Of a stretch of 64,000 bases of DNA, positions 9,390 to 17,824 are shown piece by piece (within the stretch, counting starts at the first letter, position 1; every line of letters starts with the position of its first letter). This DNA is from Sulfuriferula sp. GTDB taxonomy: Bacteria; Pseudomonadota; Gammaproteobacteria; Burkholderiales; Sulfuriferulaceae. The stretch lies in NCBI GenBank assembly GCA_013140765.1, contig JABFSE010000006.1:1-64000 (forward strand), read 5' to 3'. The position numbers and the translations under genes were made by a program. The notes beneath the pieces were generated by a model. The model did not search any database. It was not told the DNA's origin and worked only from the letters and a program-made list of their open reading frames with translations.

Positions 9390-10007
9390 ATGTATCATGG
9401 CGAACGTTTTAATGCTATCAGCCACCTAGTCGGCGCGGCACTGGCTATCATCGGCAGTATCGCGCTTATTACGCTCGCGGCATGGCACGGCGGGGGGTTG
9501 AATGTTGTGGGCGCAGTCGTTTACAGTACCACGCTTATCATCCTCTACACCACTTCTACGCTGTATCACAGCTTACGTGGACGCGCTAAAGACATCTTCC
9601 GCAAGCTCGATTATCAGGCTATTTATTTACTTATCGCGGGCACTTACACCCCGTTTTGCTTGACCACCTTACACGGTGCATGGGGCTGGTCATTACTGGG
9701 CATAGTCTGGTTACTTGCTATCGTCGGCATGGTGCAAGAATTGCGCCCAAAAAACGAAGCCCGCCTACGCTCCATCGTTATCTACATACTCATGGGCTGG
9801 GTAATCGTCATCGCCATCATGCCGTTGCTACACGCATTGGGGCAGGCAGGGTTTATCTGGTTAGCGGCAGGTGGCATACTCTACACGGGTGGGATTGTTT
9901 TTTATGCTTACGATTACAAATTCAAACACTGGCACGGCATCTGGCATTTATTCGTCATGGCAGGCAGTGCCGCGCATTATTTTGCAATACTGCTATATGT
10001 GGTATAG
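9390..10007 (+). CDS. Hemolysin III / PAQR-family membrane protein
   Basis: Integral membrane protein with about seven hydrophobic helices over 205 residues. The PAQR/HlyIII signature residues are present: S-x3-H in STLYHS (helix 2), the D in KLDYQAIY, and the H-x3-H motif HGIWHLFVMAGSAAHY near the C terminus, which bind a metal in studied homologues. The physiological role in bacteria is unclear; the hemolysin name is historical. AAGG lies upstream of the ATG. It is convergent with the DUF486 gene. Confidence 0.9.
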   Translation: MYHGERFNAISHLVGAALAIIGSIALITLAAWHGGGLNVVGAVVYSTTLIILYTTSTLYHSLRGRAKDIFRKLDYQAIYLLIAGTYTPFCLTTLHGAWGWSLLGIVWLLAIVGMVQELRPKNEARLRSIVIYILMGWVIVIAIMPLLHALGQAGFIWLAAGGILYTGGIVFYAYDYKFKHWHGIWHLFVMAGSAAHYFAILLYVV

Positions 10008-10014
10008 CCCACTA

Positions 10015-10368
10015 TCACCCACCCCAACGACTACGAAAAATAAAATACACTGCGCCCAAAATACACAAACCCGCCCACAGATAATCTAGCTTCAGCGGCT
10101 CTTTCAAATAAAAATAAGCAAACGGCACAAATACCGTCAGCGCGATAACTTCTTGCAAAATTTTAAGCTGTGCAATCGACAACACCGTATAACCTATCCG
10201 ATTCGCAGGCACTTGTAACAGATACTCAAATAACGCAATGCCCCAACTCACGAGCGCGGCAATTATCCACGGTTTCTGGCTTAACTCCTTCAAATGCGCG
10301 TACCAAGCAAACGTCATGAACACATTGCTTAAAGACAGCAAACCTATCGTTATCCAAATTGTTCTCAT
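10015..10368 (-). CDS. DMT-superfamily membrane protein (DUF486)
   Basis: A 117-residue protein with four predicted membrane helices, matching the DUF486 branch of the drug/metabolite transporter superfamily (FAWYAHLK and QVPANRIGY are recognisable). The substrate is unknown. The ATG lies two bases after the stop of the FAD oxidase gene, so it is probably the last gene of the operon that begins at 17740. Whether it belongs functionally to that cluster is uncertain, since DUF486 genes also occur elsewhere. Confidence 0.85.
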   Translation of the reverse strand: MRTIWITIGLLSLSNVFMTFAWYAHLKELSQKPWIIAALVSWGIALFEYLLQVPANRIGYTVLSIAQLKILQEVIALTVFVPFAYFYLKEPLKLDYLWAGLCILGAVYFIFRSRWGG

Positions 10369-10370
10369 AT

Positions 10371-11969
10371 CTAGCTCATTTCCAAGTTTTTAATTGCTCG
10401 CATTGCCGCCATCACGCCGCGATAATTGGCTTCCTCAAATATCGAAAAACCGCTGGCATCGGCGTGGGCGAATTGAATATGGGAGTACTTGCCATGCGCC
10501 AATTGCAAGCGTGCGGGTTGTTGCAAAAAGCCGACTAAGGGGCGAGCCATCGCGTGCCCCCAGCGGAACACGTCTAACTGCGTCACGCTATCGCGCAAAT
10601 ATGGGTGCGCGGTTGATAAATCTTGCAATATCGTATCAGCCCAAGCTGACTGGCTAGTGTTCAGCAGTTTTTGCCGTGCCACTTGTGGCGTTAATTGACT
10701 TAGCGCATAGTAATACGTCAATACACTAGGCGCAGGACTGGCACGTAAATTTTGATGCGTGGCGACGACATAGCCTAATGCAGGACTATTATAAATCACA
10801 TTATCCCACGCCAGCTCTGCCCCGTTATTATCTTGCGGGGTTTGCTTAACGCTCAGATTAGCCACCAGCCAAGGTGCGTAGCTGGTCGATTGCGCGGCAT
10901 ACACCCCATCAGGATTCGCCCAAATATGCGGCAACAACATCGCAGGCGCGGCAAATATCACTTGCTTGGCTTGCCAACGTGTCGTTTGCTGATGCACGGA
11001 GTCAAACACATCAACACTCACACCTACTTTACTGGTTGTTATACGATGCACTAAGGCATTGGTGACTATGTGCGATTGCACCTGCTCTGCCATGCGTTGT
11101 GTCAACCAAGCATTACCTTCTGGCCAAGTGAGCACGGCATCGCTATCGGTATGCAAGCCGTGTCCATCACGGCTTGCAAAATAATGTAGCCCAGCCCATG
11201 CTGAAACGAGGCGATAATCCGTACCGTAATCATCTCGACAAGCATAATTGACATACCAATGCAATGGCTCGCTGGTGAGCCGATGCTGATATAAATAATC
11301 ACACATACTGATGTTATCCAACACCAGCAAATCCGCGTCTTGCGACGATAATGCCATCGGCAATGCAAAGGCGCGTTTGCCGTCACGCCCCACACGCGTC
11401 TGCAACTGATTGATGAGCTGAAAAAACCGCTGATACTGCGCTTGGTCGATAGCGGTTGCGCCGATTTGCGGCAACAAACCTTCTTGCCAAATGCCGTTTT
11501 TATACAATCTTTCCTGCGGCGCAAAGCATAAATAACGTTCGTCATAGCGAGGATTTGCCGCGTAGGGGTCGCCTTGCAACACGCCCAAATCCGCCAGTAG
11601 CTCACGCACAAATAACGCTTCTTTGCCAGGCAAAGGCAAATAGTGTGCCCCCCAAGGATAAGCACTCGTCGCATTTTGCCCGCTACGCGCATTGCCGCCT
11701 GTGCTACTTTCTAATTCAAACAGCTGAAAGTCAGCCCCGCCCGCACGCGCTAATTGCCATGCCGCTGACAAACCTGCTACGCCACCGCCGACAATGGCAA
11801 TATCGACTTTGCGCGTGCGACTGGCAGGGGGGAAATCATAGCCGCGTAATTTGTGTCCCAACGCCATAGACGGCGCAAGCAACTGCCCCTGCGGCAAGCT
11901 CGCCGACGATGTGCAAGCAGGCAATACCGCACCTGCCGCCATGCTCAACAAAAACTCACGGCGCTTGAT
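10371..11969 (-). CDS. Tat-exported FAD-dependent amine-oxidase-like oxidoreductase (non-canonical start)
   Basis: Flavoprotein of the amine oxidase/NAD(P)-binding Rossmann family. The dinucleotide motif IAIVGGGVAGLSAAW begins about 45 residues in, followed by the GGNARSG block. The C terminus (HADASGF..EEANYRGVMAAM) is the usual FAD-closing segment. The frame upstream of the first TTG (11951) encodes a twin-arginine signal (KRREFLL) followed by a lipobox-like LPAC, so the protein is probably exported folded and perhaps lipidated. No ATG, GTG or TTG precedes this signal in frame. The chosen start is ATC at 11969, which has GGAG seven bases upstream. TTG at 11951 would lose the RR motif. The start overlaps the 3' end of the aminopropyltransferase-like gene, suggesting it oxidises a product made by its neighbours (inference). 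Confidence 0.85.
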   Translation of the reverse strand: MKRREFLLSMAAGAVLPACTSSASLPQGQLLAPSMALGHKLRGYDFPPASRTRKVDIAIVGGGVAGLSAAWQLARAGGADFQLFELESSTGGNARSGQNATSAYPWGAHYLPLPGKEALFVRELLADLGVLQGDPYAANPRYDERYLCFAPQERLYKNGIWQEGLLPQIGATAIDQAQYQRFFQLINQLQTRVGRDGKRAFALPMALSSQDADLLVLDNISMCDYLYQHRLTSEPLHWYVNYACRDDYGTDYRLVSAWAGLHYFASRDGHGLHTDSDAVLTWPEGNAWLTQRMAEQVQSHIVTNALVHRITTSKVGVSVDVFDSVHQQTTRWQAKQVIFAAPAMLLPHIWANPDGVYAAQSTSYAPWLVANLSVKQTPQDNNGAELAWDNVIYNSPALGYVVATHQNLRASPAPSVLTYYYALSQLTPQVARQKLLNTSQSAWADTILQDLSTAHPYLRDSVTQLDVFRWGHAMARPLVGFLQQPARLQLAHGKYSHIQFAHADASGFSIFEEANYRGVMAAMRAIKNLEMS

Positions 11970-13485
11970 TTTTCCACTCCGCTTCGTAGTAATTAACTAA
12001 CGCCTGCGTATTCAGCCGATTCACCTCGGCGGGCACTTCTGCCATATCTAGCGGAAACTGAAACAACACGGGCATTAACGCCGCATTCACAAAACGCAAT
12101 CCCGCCACATCAAAATGCGCAGGTGGCGCGTAAGGCACGTGACTGGCAATCACATAACCCCACTCGCCAAACGAGGGAATAAGCGCGTGATACGGTGTCG
12201 CAGTCAAACCCACGCTTTGTATCGTATGGACGATGCTCCAAAACGATTTACGCGCATACAACGGTGAGGTTGATTGAATCACCGCTAAACCATGCTGTGA
12301 TAAATGCTGATTGATGAGCTGATAAAATGTTTGTGAATAGAGCTTACCCAGCGCAAAGCTAGTCGGGTCAGGGAAATCCACCACGATAAAATCATAACTC
12401 TGTTCATTTGCATTCAACCAGCGCAAAGCATCGTCGTTAATCACCGTCACTTTAGGCGATGACAGCGCGTGATGATTGAGTGCGGCAAGTTGCGGATTAT
12501 GCGTAAATAGTTGGGTCATGCGCGGGTCTAAATCCACCAGCATGACTTGGCTAATTTGGGGATATTTCAATATCTCACGCACTGCCAAACCGTCACCGCC
12601 GCCTAATACCAATACCGTGCGTGCGTGCGGCACGGCCTGCAAAGCGGGATGAATTAACGCCTCGTGGTAACGATATTCGTCACGCGATGAAAATTGTAGA
12701 TTGTTATTCAAAAACAAACGCAAATCGTTCTTCCAGCGCGTCAGCACAATATGCTGGTACGCTGTGGTTTCGTTGTAAATGATTTGATCGGCGTACAGGT
12801 TTTCTTCTGCCAGCGTGGTGGCACGATCTGCGAACACCAATCCCGTGACCAACAACACCGCCGCCGCGCCCGCCTGCCAGCGCAATCCAACACGTCCGCC
12901 GATTTGATCACGAAACAACCATATCGTCCAAATCGCCACCAACACATTAAATAGACCAAACATCAAACTGGTGCGTATTAAGCCCAAATGCGGCACAAGG
13001 ACAATCGGAAATGCCAACGACACCACCAACGCACCTAAATAATCCACACTCAATACTTGTGAAACCAAATCCTTAAAGCTGTAATGCTGCTTAAGTATGC
13101 GCATCACCAGTGGGATTTCCAGCCCCACCAATATCCCTATCAGCAGCACTTCGCCGTACAACATCCACTTGAACGACACTGCCAGATAAGCAAACACCCA
13201 AAACAACACCAAAGCCGAACTGCCGCCGATAATCCCCACCAGCAATTCAATTTGCACAAAGCGCACCACCACGCCACGCTCAACAAAGCGCGACAAATAC
13301 GAACCCACCCCCATCGCAAACAGATATACGCCGATAACGGTAGAAAACTGCGTCACCGAATCGCCCAGTAAATAACTGGATAACGCCCCTGCGACCAACT
13401 CATAAATCAACCCGCATGAGGCAATCACGAATACCGAAAATAACAACGCAAATTGCAATGGCTTACGCCGCGCCACTTCAGCCAT
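11956..13485 (-). CDS. Membrane-embedded spermidine synthase-like aminopropyltransferase
   Basis: Two-part protein of about 509 residues. Residues about 10-215 form a polytopic membrane domain of six or seven helices. The rest is a Rossmann domain of the polyamine synthase class with the AdoMet-type loop GGGDG (295-299) and the catalytic-type D370-F-P-D373. Soluble spermidine synthases transfer aminopropyl from decarboxylated AdoMet to putrescine; the substrate of this membrane form is unknown, and no speD is in the window. The ATG at 13485 overlaps the DUF350 stop by eight bases; an in-frame TTG at 13500 is less likely. The 3' end overlaps the FAD oxidase gene. Confidence 0.88.
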   Translation of the reverse strand: MAEVARRKPLQFALLFSVFVIASCGLIYELVAGALSSYLLGDSVTQFSTVIGVYLFAMGVGSYLSRFVERGVVVRFVQIELLVGIIGGSSALVLFWVFAYLAVSFKWMLYGEVLLIGILVGLEIPLVMRILKQHYSFKDLVSQVLSVDYLGALVVSLAFPIVLVPHLGLIRTSLMFGLFNVLVAIWTIWLFRDQIGGRVGLRWQAGAAAVLLVTGLVFADRATTLAEENLYADQIIYNETTAYQHIVLTRWKNDLRLFLNNNLQFSSRDEYRYHEALIHPALQAVPHARTVLVLGGGDGLAVREILKYPQISQVMLVDLDPRMTQLFTHNPQLAALNHHALSSPKVTVINDDALRWLNANEQSYDFIVVDFPDPTSFALGKLYSQTFYQLINQHLSQHGLAVIQSTSPLYARKSFWSIVHTIQSVGLTATPYHALIPSFGEWGYVIASHVPYAPPAHFDVAGLRFVNAALMPVLFQFPLDMAEVPAEVNRLNTQALVNYYEAEWKNQAP

Positions 13486-13693
13486 GTATCGCCGATGCAA
13501 CTATCAGTGCTATGCCCAAACACATCGCCGCAATCACAATCGCCAGCGCGGTATTGCGCTCCTCAACCAGCTCACGCCATAAATCATAGGGTGTCAGTTT
13601 ATCTATTACAATAAATGCCAGCCAAAAAACCGCCACCCCCAACACCGAATACACCAGCGAATTAAGCAAATACTGTGGATTCATCAAGTCCAT
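13478..13693 (-). CDS. DUF350 membrane protein
   Basis: A 71-residue protein with two predicted membrane helices (about 13-32 and 49-68), matching one DUF350 repeat (E. coli YjfL carries two). The charged linker KLTPYDLWRELVEERN between the helices is typical. ATG 13693 has GGGG six bases upstream; an earlier GTG at 13705 overlaps the stop of the preceding small gene. DUF350 genes recur beside SPFH, DUF4178 and polyamine-synthase-like genes in other bacteria (recalled, not searched), which agrees with this operon. Confidence 0.88.
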   Translation of the reverse strand: MDLMNPQYLLNSLVYSVLGVAVFWLAFIVIDKLTPYDLWRELVEERNTALAIVIAAMCLGIALIVASAIHG

Positions 13694-13704
13694 TTCACAC
13701 CCCA

Positions 13705-13872
13705 CTATTTATGATAAACACTACGTCCCATACTGCCGCTACCATGCCCGCCTGAGCCACTGGTTCCTGGCCTGGACTCACTCACCCCCCACGCGCTCCA
13801 GCCCTGATATTGGGCATAGCTATACAGGCTCAACAACGCCACCCCCATGACAATAAAACTTTTATACAACAT
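13705..13872 (-). CDS. 55-residue membrane-anchored Gly/Ser-rich peptide
   Basis: A small gene fitted exactly between its neighbours: its ATG shares one base with the DUF4178 stop (TGATG), and its TAG ends 11 bases before the DUF350 ATG. The peptide has a basic start, one hydrophobic helix (residues 6-20), a short aromatic stretch (YQGWSAWG), a low-complexity Gly/Ser segment (about 36-49) and a basic end, RSVYHK. Reading-frame fit and coupling argue that it is real. I know no named family. It could be an assembly subunit or a substrate of the neighbouring enzymes (inference). Confidence 0.75.
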   Translation of the reverse strand: MLYKSFIVMGVALLSLYSYAQYQGWSAWGVSESRPGTSGSGGHGSGSMGRSVYHK

Positions 13873-15800
13873 CAATCGCCCCCGCCGTCACCACCGCTGT
13901 CGCCGCTATCACTACTATCCGCATAATCGCTCTCGTCCCAACGCTGTGATTCAAACCGACTGCCGCGCCACCATGCAATCAGCGGCACTATGCTTAAGCC
14001 CACCAAAGTCAACCAGAAGTTACTCCACGCAGGCACGTCACGTACCAAAGTAATGGTATCGGTCAGCGGCAATGAATTCGCCGCCATATCTGCGTCCACC
14101 TGCATAAAATAATGCCCTGCTGGCACGCTGGACAACACCACCTCATCACCCGCCCGCCCCTCAGTCCACGCGCCATCACTATCATAGCCGTGGTAATAAC
14201 TCAGCTCACGCCCAAACTGATAGCGTTGCCCCGTATCCGTATTGACCAAAGCCATATCCAGATACAGCCAATTATTGTCGATATTGGCTTGATTCCTAAC
14301 TTGCAAATTCGCAGCATGACCGCCTTTAATCTCAAACGGCTGCGTAGTCACACTGCGCCCTGTATAGGACTCAAAATTAAGCACATCATGAAACACCAAC
14401 GCTCGTTGTGCCGCAATCACAAAGCCTATTTGCAATACCAGCAAAATCAACATAAAAATCACAAAAGCATTACCATAACGCCGCATCGTCGCGTTATGCG
14501 GCGAGGGTTGGTTCGCGGCAATGCCTATGGGCTCCATTAACGCCTCGTCAGGCTTGAACGCGCTGGCAATTTCTGCGGGCATGACATATTCCGCTATAGA
14601 CCAATTCACCTCTTTTGCGGTTAGCTCACGGCTTAACATCAAAGGCGGCGAGATGAAGTCGCTAATGGCTATGGTTTCATTCGCCCGTACACGCCAATAA
14701 AACTCACCAATGACGTAGGTCGTCACCGCCGTACTATTTTGAAAATGCGTATAGTCACGCCCAAGAAAACTCACTTTAGGCTTAGACAAACTCGCGCTAG
14801 GTGTCGGTTTACGCGTCGTTGGCGAAATAAAATTCCAATGCCCGCGCTCCTCGGATAACCAGCGAAAGCTGGCTTTATCGCTATAAAGCAAATACTCAGC
14901 CCACTCGTAAGGCAAGCCGTCCACCGTCACGCGGCGGCGCAGATAACCGATAATCTGATATTGCACACCGCGAAACTTACCTGACGAGCCTAACTTTAGA
15001 CGCGGCGTATAATGCACTTGGCTGTGATACTTGGCTAAAATTTTATACTGGGTATTGCCCACATCAATCACACTGCCGCAACCACCACACGCCACGCTCA
15101 ATATGCTTTTGGCATGAACTTGCAACGCCGCGCCACAGCTAGGGCAATTAAAATTTTTCACCACCATCGCCGTTGCCTGCCCACCCTCACGTAAGCCTGT
15201 GAGGGCTAATTTGCTCAACGTGACTTCTTCGCCCAGATACAACAACGGCTTATCCGCGCTGTAATCTAGGCTGGCAAAATGGGTGTTGTTCGACAAGTCC
15301 ACCACAGGTGCGGCATAACCTGCGCTGACGGCTATCGGCAACTCGCCTGCCACCGCGATACAGGTCGCTGTTTCAATATTACTAACGGTAAAATCTTGAT
15401 TAAGTAAACGCACCCGCTGATCGACACGTAAATCAGCAAAGGCAGGCACGTCAGCAGTCAACGGGGTGGGGAAAGTAAATACATAATTGCCTGATGCTTC
15501 CGATAACCAAGCCTCACGCTGGCTGTCAAACAGCACATACCACTCATTCCAAACGCCTTGTTCATATTGCAACTGTATGCGCCCGACGATGGCAAAATGC
15601 TCACCGTGATAACGCCCCTCTACGCCCAATTGCAAATGGCTGGCATCCGCCAGTAAAGTCGCCATTTTGCCTAGATTTTCGACATCCATATCATGGCGTA
15701 ACAGCGTGCTTTGGCAGTATTCGCACACAGCCAGCACCGAAGCGGCTGAACGAAACAGCACTTGCGCCCCACAGCTAGGGCAATGCGCGACGTAATTCAT
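13872..15800 (-). CDS. Double DUF4178 protein with two zinc ribbons and C-terminal membrane helices
   Basis: A 642-residue modular protein. Zinc ribbon 1 uses C7/C10 and C26/C29, followed by a DUF4178 domain (about 55-165). Zinc ribbon 2 uses C219/C222 and C238/C241, followed by a second DUF4178 domain (about 255-400). Two membrane helices lie near 450-470 and 595-615, enclosing an extracytoplasmic beta-rich region. The C terminus is an Asp/Ser/Gly tail, DSSDSGDSGGDGGGD. DUF4178 has no established activity. The repeated ribbon-plus-DUF4178 unit suggests internal duplication. SD AGGCGAGG precedes the ATG. It follows the SPFH gene by eight bases. Confidence 0.88.
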   Translation of the reverse strand: MNYVAHCPSCGAQVLFRSAASVLAVCEYCQSTLLRHDMDVENLGKMATLLADASHLQLGVEGRYHGEHFAIVGRIQLQYEQGVWNEWYVLFDSQREAWLSEASGNYVFTFPTPLTADVPAFADLRVDQRVRLLNQDFTVSNIETATCIAVAGELPIAVSAGYAAPVVDLSNNTHFASLDYSADKPLLYLGEEVTLSKLALTGLREGGQATAMVVKNFNCPSCGAALQVHAKSILSVACGGCGSVIDVGNTQYKILAKYHSQVHYTPRLKLGSSGKFRGVQYQIIGYLRRRVTVDGLPYEWAEYLLYSDKASFRWLSEERGHWNFISPTTRKPTPSASLSKPKVSFLGRDYTHFQNSTAVTTYVIGEFYWRVRANETIAISDFISPPLMLSRELTAKEVNWSIAEYVMPAEIASAFKPDEALMEPIGIAANQPSPHNATMRRYGNAFVIFMLILLVLQIGFVIAAQRALVFHDVLNFESYTGRSVTTQPFEIKGGHAANLQVRNQANIDNNWLYLDMALVNTDTGQRYQFGRELSYYHGYDSDGAWTEGRAGDEVVLSSVPAGHYFMQVDADMAANSLPLTDTITLVRDVPAWSNFWLTLVGLSIVPLIAWWRGSRFESQRWDESDYADSSDSGDSGGDGGGD

Positions 15801-15808
15801 GCCTCGCC

Positions 15809-16804
15809 TTACATCAGTTTTTTCAATAATTCAGCTTTTTTGGCTTCAAATTCAGCCGCCGTCAATATGCCTTTAGTGGTCAATTCGTGCAGTTTTTCTA
15901 ACAATGCGGGGATGTCTTCCGTCTGTGCCACAGCCGCCGTTGCGGGCGGTGCTGTCATTGCCCCTGCCATCGCCTGACCGATGCCCACACCCACGCCTAA
16001 ACCTGCACCCATGCCCGCCAAACCACCTTCATTCGCCGCCGCTATCGGTATCGCCTGCGCAGTTTGGAATTGCGTATATTTACCCACATCGCCCATCATA
16101 TTCATGCGTATGCGCTGATCCAGCATGGTTTGCAATTCTTCAGGCAAGGAAATGTTTTGCACCACCAGGCTATCCAACGCCAAGCCATAACGCTCAAAAG
16201 TGGGCACTAACTTCTCATGCAAGCGTTTGCCCAGCTCATCCTGATTGCTTGCCATGTCGATAAATGCCACGCCAGATTGCGCGAATAAATCACTCATCGC
16301 CGCAACCATAGTGTTACGCAATTGCCCGTCCAAATCGGCTACCGTATAAACTTCACGGGTGCCGCTGATTTCGACGTGGAATTTTTTAGGGTCAACCAAA
16401 CGATACGCATATATCCCAAACGCACGCAGACGCACCATGCCGAATTCAGGGTCACGGATAGTAATCGGGTTAGGCGTACCCCATTTGCAATCCAATTGTA
16501 AGCGACTGCTAAAAAAATACACATCCGACTTAAACGGTGAGTCGAACAGCTTATCCCAGTTTTTCAAGTTGGTCAGCACGGGCAAGGTTTGCGTCGTCAG
16601 CGTGTAACGGCCTGGTGCGAATACGTCTGCCACCATGCCCTCGTTCACAAACACCGCCATTTGCGATTCGCGCACGGTCAACGATGCGCCATTCTGGATT
16701 TCCATATCCATCATCGGATAGCGGGAAGCAAGTATGCCATCCTCAGATTCAGTCCATTGGATAACATCAATAAACTGCTTCTTGGCAAAATCAAACAAGC
16801 CCAT
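15809..16804 (-). CDS. SPFH-domain protein with C-terminal SHOCT domain
   Basis: About 331 residues. The N-terminal two thirds match the SPFH (band 7-like) family sometimes annotated as virion core protein or YdjI-like. FAPGRYTL, FSSRLQLDCKWGTP and FGIYAYRLVDP are recognisable, with a coiled SPFH stem ending near residue 235. A Gly/Ala-rich linker (GMGAGLGVGVGIGQAMAG) leads to a 30-residue SHOCT domain (LLEKLHELTTKGILTAAEF). There is no signal peptide or clear transmembrane helix, so membrane association would be peripheral. ATG 16804 has GGGGG upstream; 16816 is an alternative. Such proteins oligomerise on membranes (family knowledge). Confidence 0.9.
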   Translation of the reverse strand: MGLFDFAKKQFIDVIQWTESEDGILASRYPMMDMEIQNGASLTVRESQMAVFVNEGMVADVFAPGRYTLTTQTLPVLTNLKNWDKLFDSPFKSDVYFFSSRLQLDCKWGTPNPITIRDPEFGMVRLRAFGIYAYRLVDPKKFHVEISGTREVYTVADLDGQLRNTMVAAMSDLFAQSGVAFIDMASNQDELGKRLHEKLVPTFERYGLALDSLVVQNISLPEELQTMLDQRIRMNMMGDVGKYTQFQTAQAIPIAAANEGGLAGMGAGLGVGVGIGQAMAGAMTAPPATAAVAQTEDIPALLEKLHELTTKGILTAAEFEAKKAELLKKLM

Positions 16805-16834
16805 ACTTACCCCCATTCATTATTAAAACGTTAA

Positions 16835-17338
16835 TTACGCCTTCACACCCGCACCATACAAATAATGCGAGAATTGCGCAAAATCACTACTGACTGAGCG
16901 GAACAATTTATCCAAGCTCAAAATAGCCTGCTCAACGATGTTAATCGCAATATAAGGATGCTCAACTTTCATGCGTTTATACATCGCGCGAGATAATTTG
17001 AGCACTTGCGTTTCCTTAGCTTTGGCGACCAAACGCGCAGAACGCGCACGCTTATCAAAGAATGACATCATCCCCAGCATCTCGCCCATACCTGAACGCA
17101 CCACTTCGTATTCATTCTGTCCATCAGGAATAATCAGTGCGATTTCGCCTTTAACCACAAAATACAGCTCATCACCAACATCGCCCACATCCGACAAAAT
17201 ATCGTCTTGGTCAAAGTTCAGCACACTCAAATAATTCAACAAAGTGCTCACTTCTGCTACCGTCAATGATTCGCATAAATACTGCTGACTCATAAATTGC
17301 GCTAATTCTGCGTGTGCTGCTAATTGTTTTGCGACCAT
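16835..17338 (-). CDS. Cyclic nucleotide-binding domain protein without DNA-binding domain
   Basis: A 167-residue protein made of a cNMP-binding beta barrel (about 20-130) and C-terminal helices, lacking the helix-turn-helix of CRP/FNR regulators. The phosphate-binding cassette region GMGEMLGMMSFFDKRARSARL retains the Glu and Arg expected to contact a cyclic nucleotide. It is therefore probably a ligand-sensing partner for neighbouring proteins rather than a transcription factor. GAGG lies upstream of the ATG. The gap to the preceding gene is only 3 bases and the SPFH gene follows 30 bases later. Confidence 0.88.
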   Translation of the reverse strand: MVAKQLAAHAELAQFMSQQYLCESLTVAEVSTLLNYLSVLNFDQDDILSDVGDVGDELYFVVKGEIALIIPDGQNEYEVVRSGMGEMLGMMSFFDKRARSARLVAKAKETQVLKLSRAMYKRMKVEHPYIAINIVEQAILSLDKLFRSVSSDFAQFSHYLYGAGVKA

Positions 17339-17341
17339 TTT

Positions 17342-17740
17342 TTAATCCTCTACGTTAAATTCATCAGCAGCTTTTTCCATTAACTGCATTCCACCTATCA
17401 TACCCGCAACTCGCGCCCGCACTTGTGCCGCCAAAGCCTGCCAAGCCGCTTTATCAGTAACAGCAGGTATAGGCTCAAACGGATAGTGCCGATGCTGCAC
17501 CCCCGCACGCAACGCAGGCTTCGCCGCCAATGCCGCCGCATCCAGCGTCACTAACAAATCCGCCCATGCCAGCATGTCATCGCTCAATACGGGTACATCC
17601 CCCGCCACACCTGGCAAAACAGCCGCGCGTGCTAACAACCATTGCTCGCCCAATTTATGCGCATAATGTGCCGCCAGATTAGCAGGGGCAGGATGCAAAC
17701 CGCCCAAAAAAACCACCTGCGCACGTCGTTTATAACCCAT
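17342..17740 (-). CDS. Low-molecular-weight phosphatase/arsenate-reductase-like protein lacking the catalytic cysteine
   Basis: A 132-residue protein with the layout of LMW-PTP/ArsC proteins: a first strand VVFLGG, the ADLLVTLD strand, the HYPFEPI block (compare HWPF in arsenate reductases) and a final AQVRARVAGMI helix. The active-site loop, normally Cys-x5-Arg straight after strand 1, reads GLHPAPAN here with neither Cys nor Arg, so classical phosphatase or reductase activity is not expected. It is the first gene of the leftward operon, 3 bases before the cNMP-binding gene, and diverges from birA. The family call is by eye and moderate. Confidence 0.6.
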   Translation of the reverse strand: MGYKRRAQVVFLGGLHPAPANLAAHYAHKLGEQWLLARAAVLPGVAGDVPVLSDDMLAWADLLVTLDAAALAAKPALRAGVQHRHYPFEPIPAVTDKAAWQALAAQVRARVAGMIGGMQLMEKAADEFNVED

Positions 17741-17824
17741 AGCTACCGCGATATTAAGAAATTGATATTCATTTTATCGGGTTTTAGCCTAAAATTACCA
17801 CACTCTTATAAATAACTTAATGCT

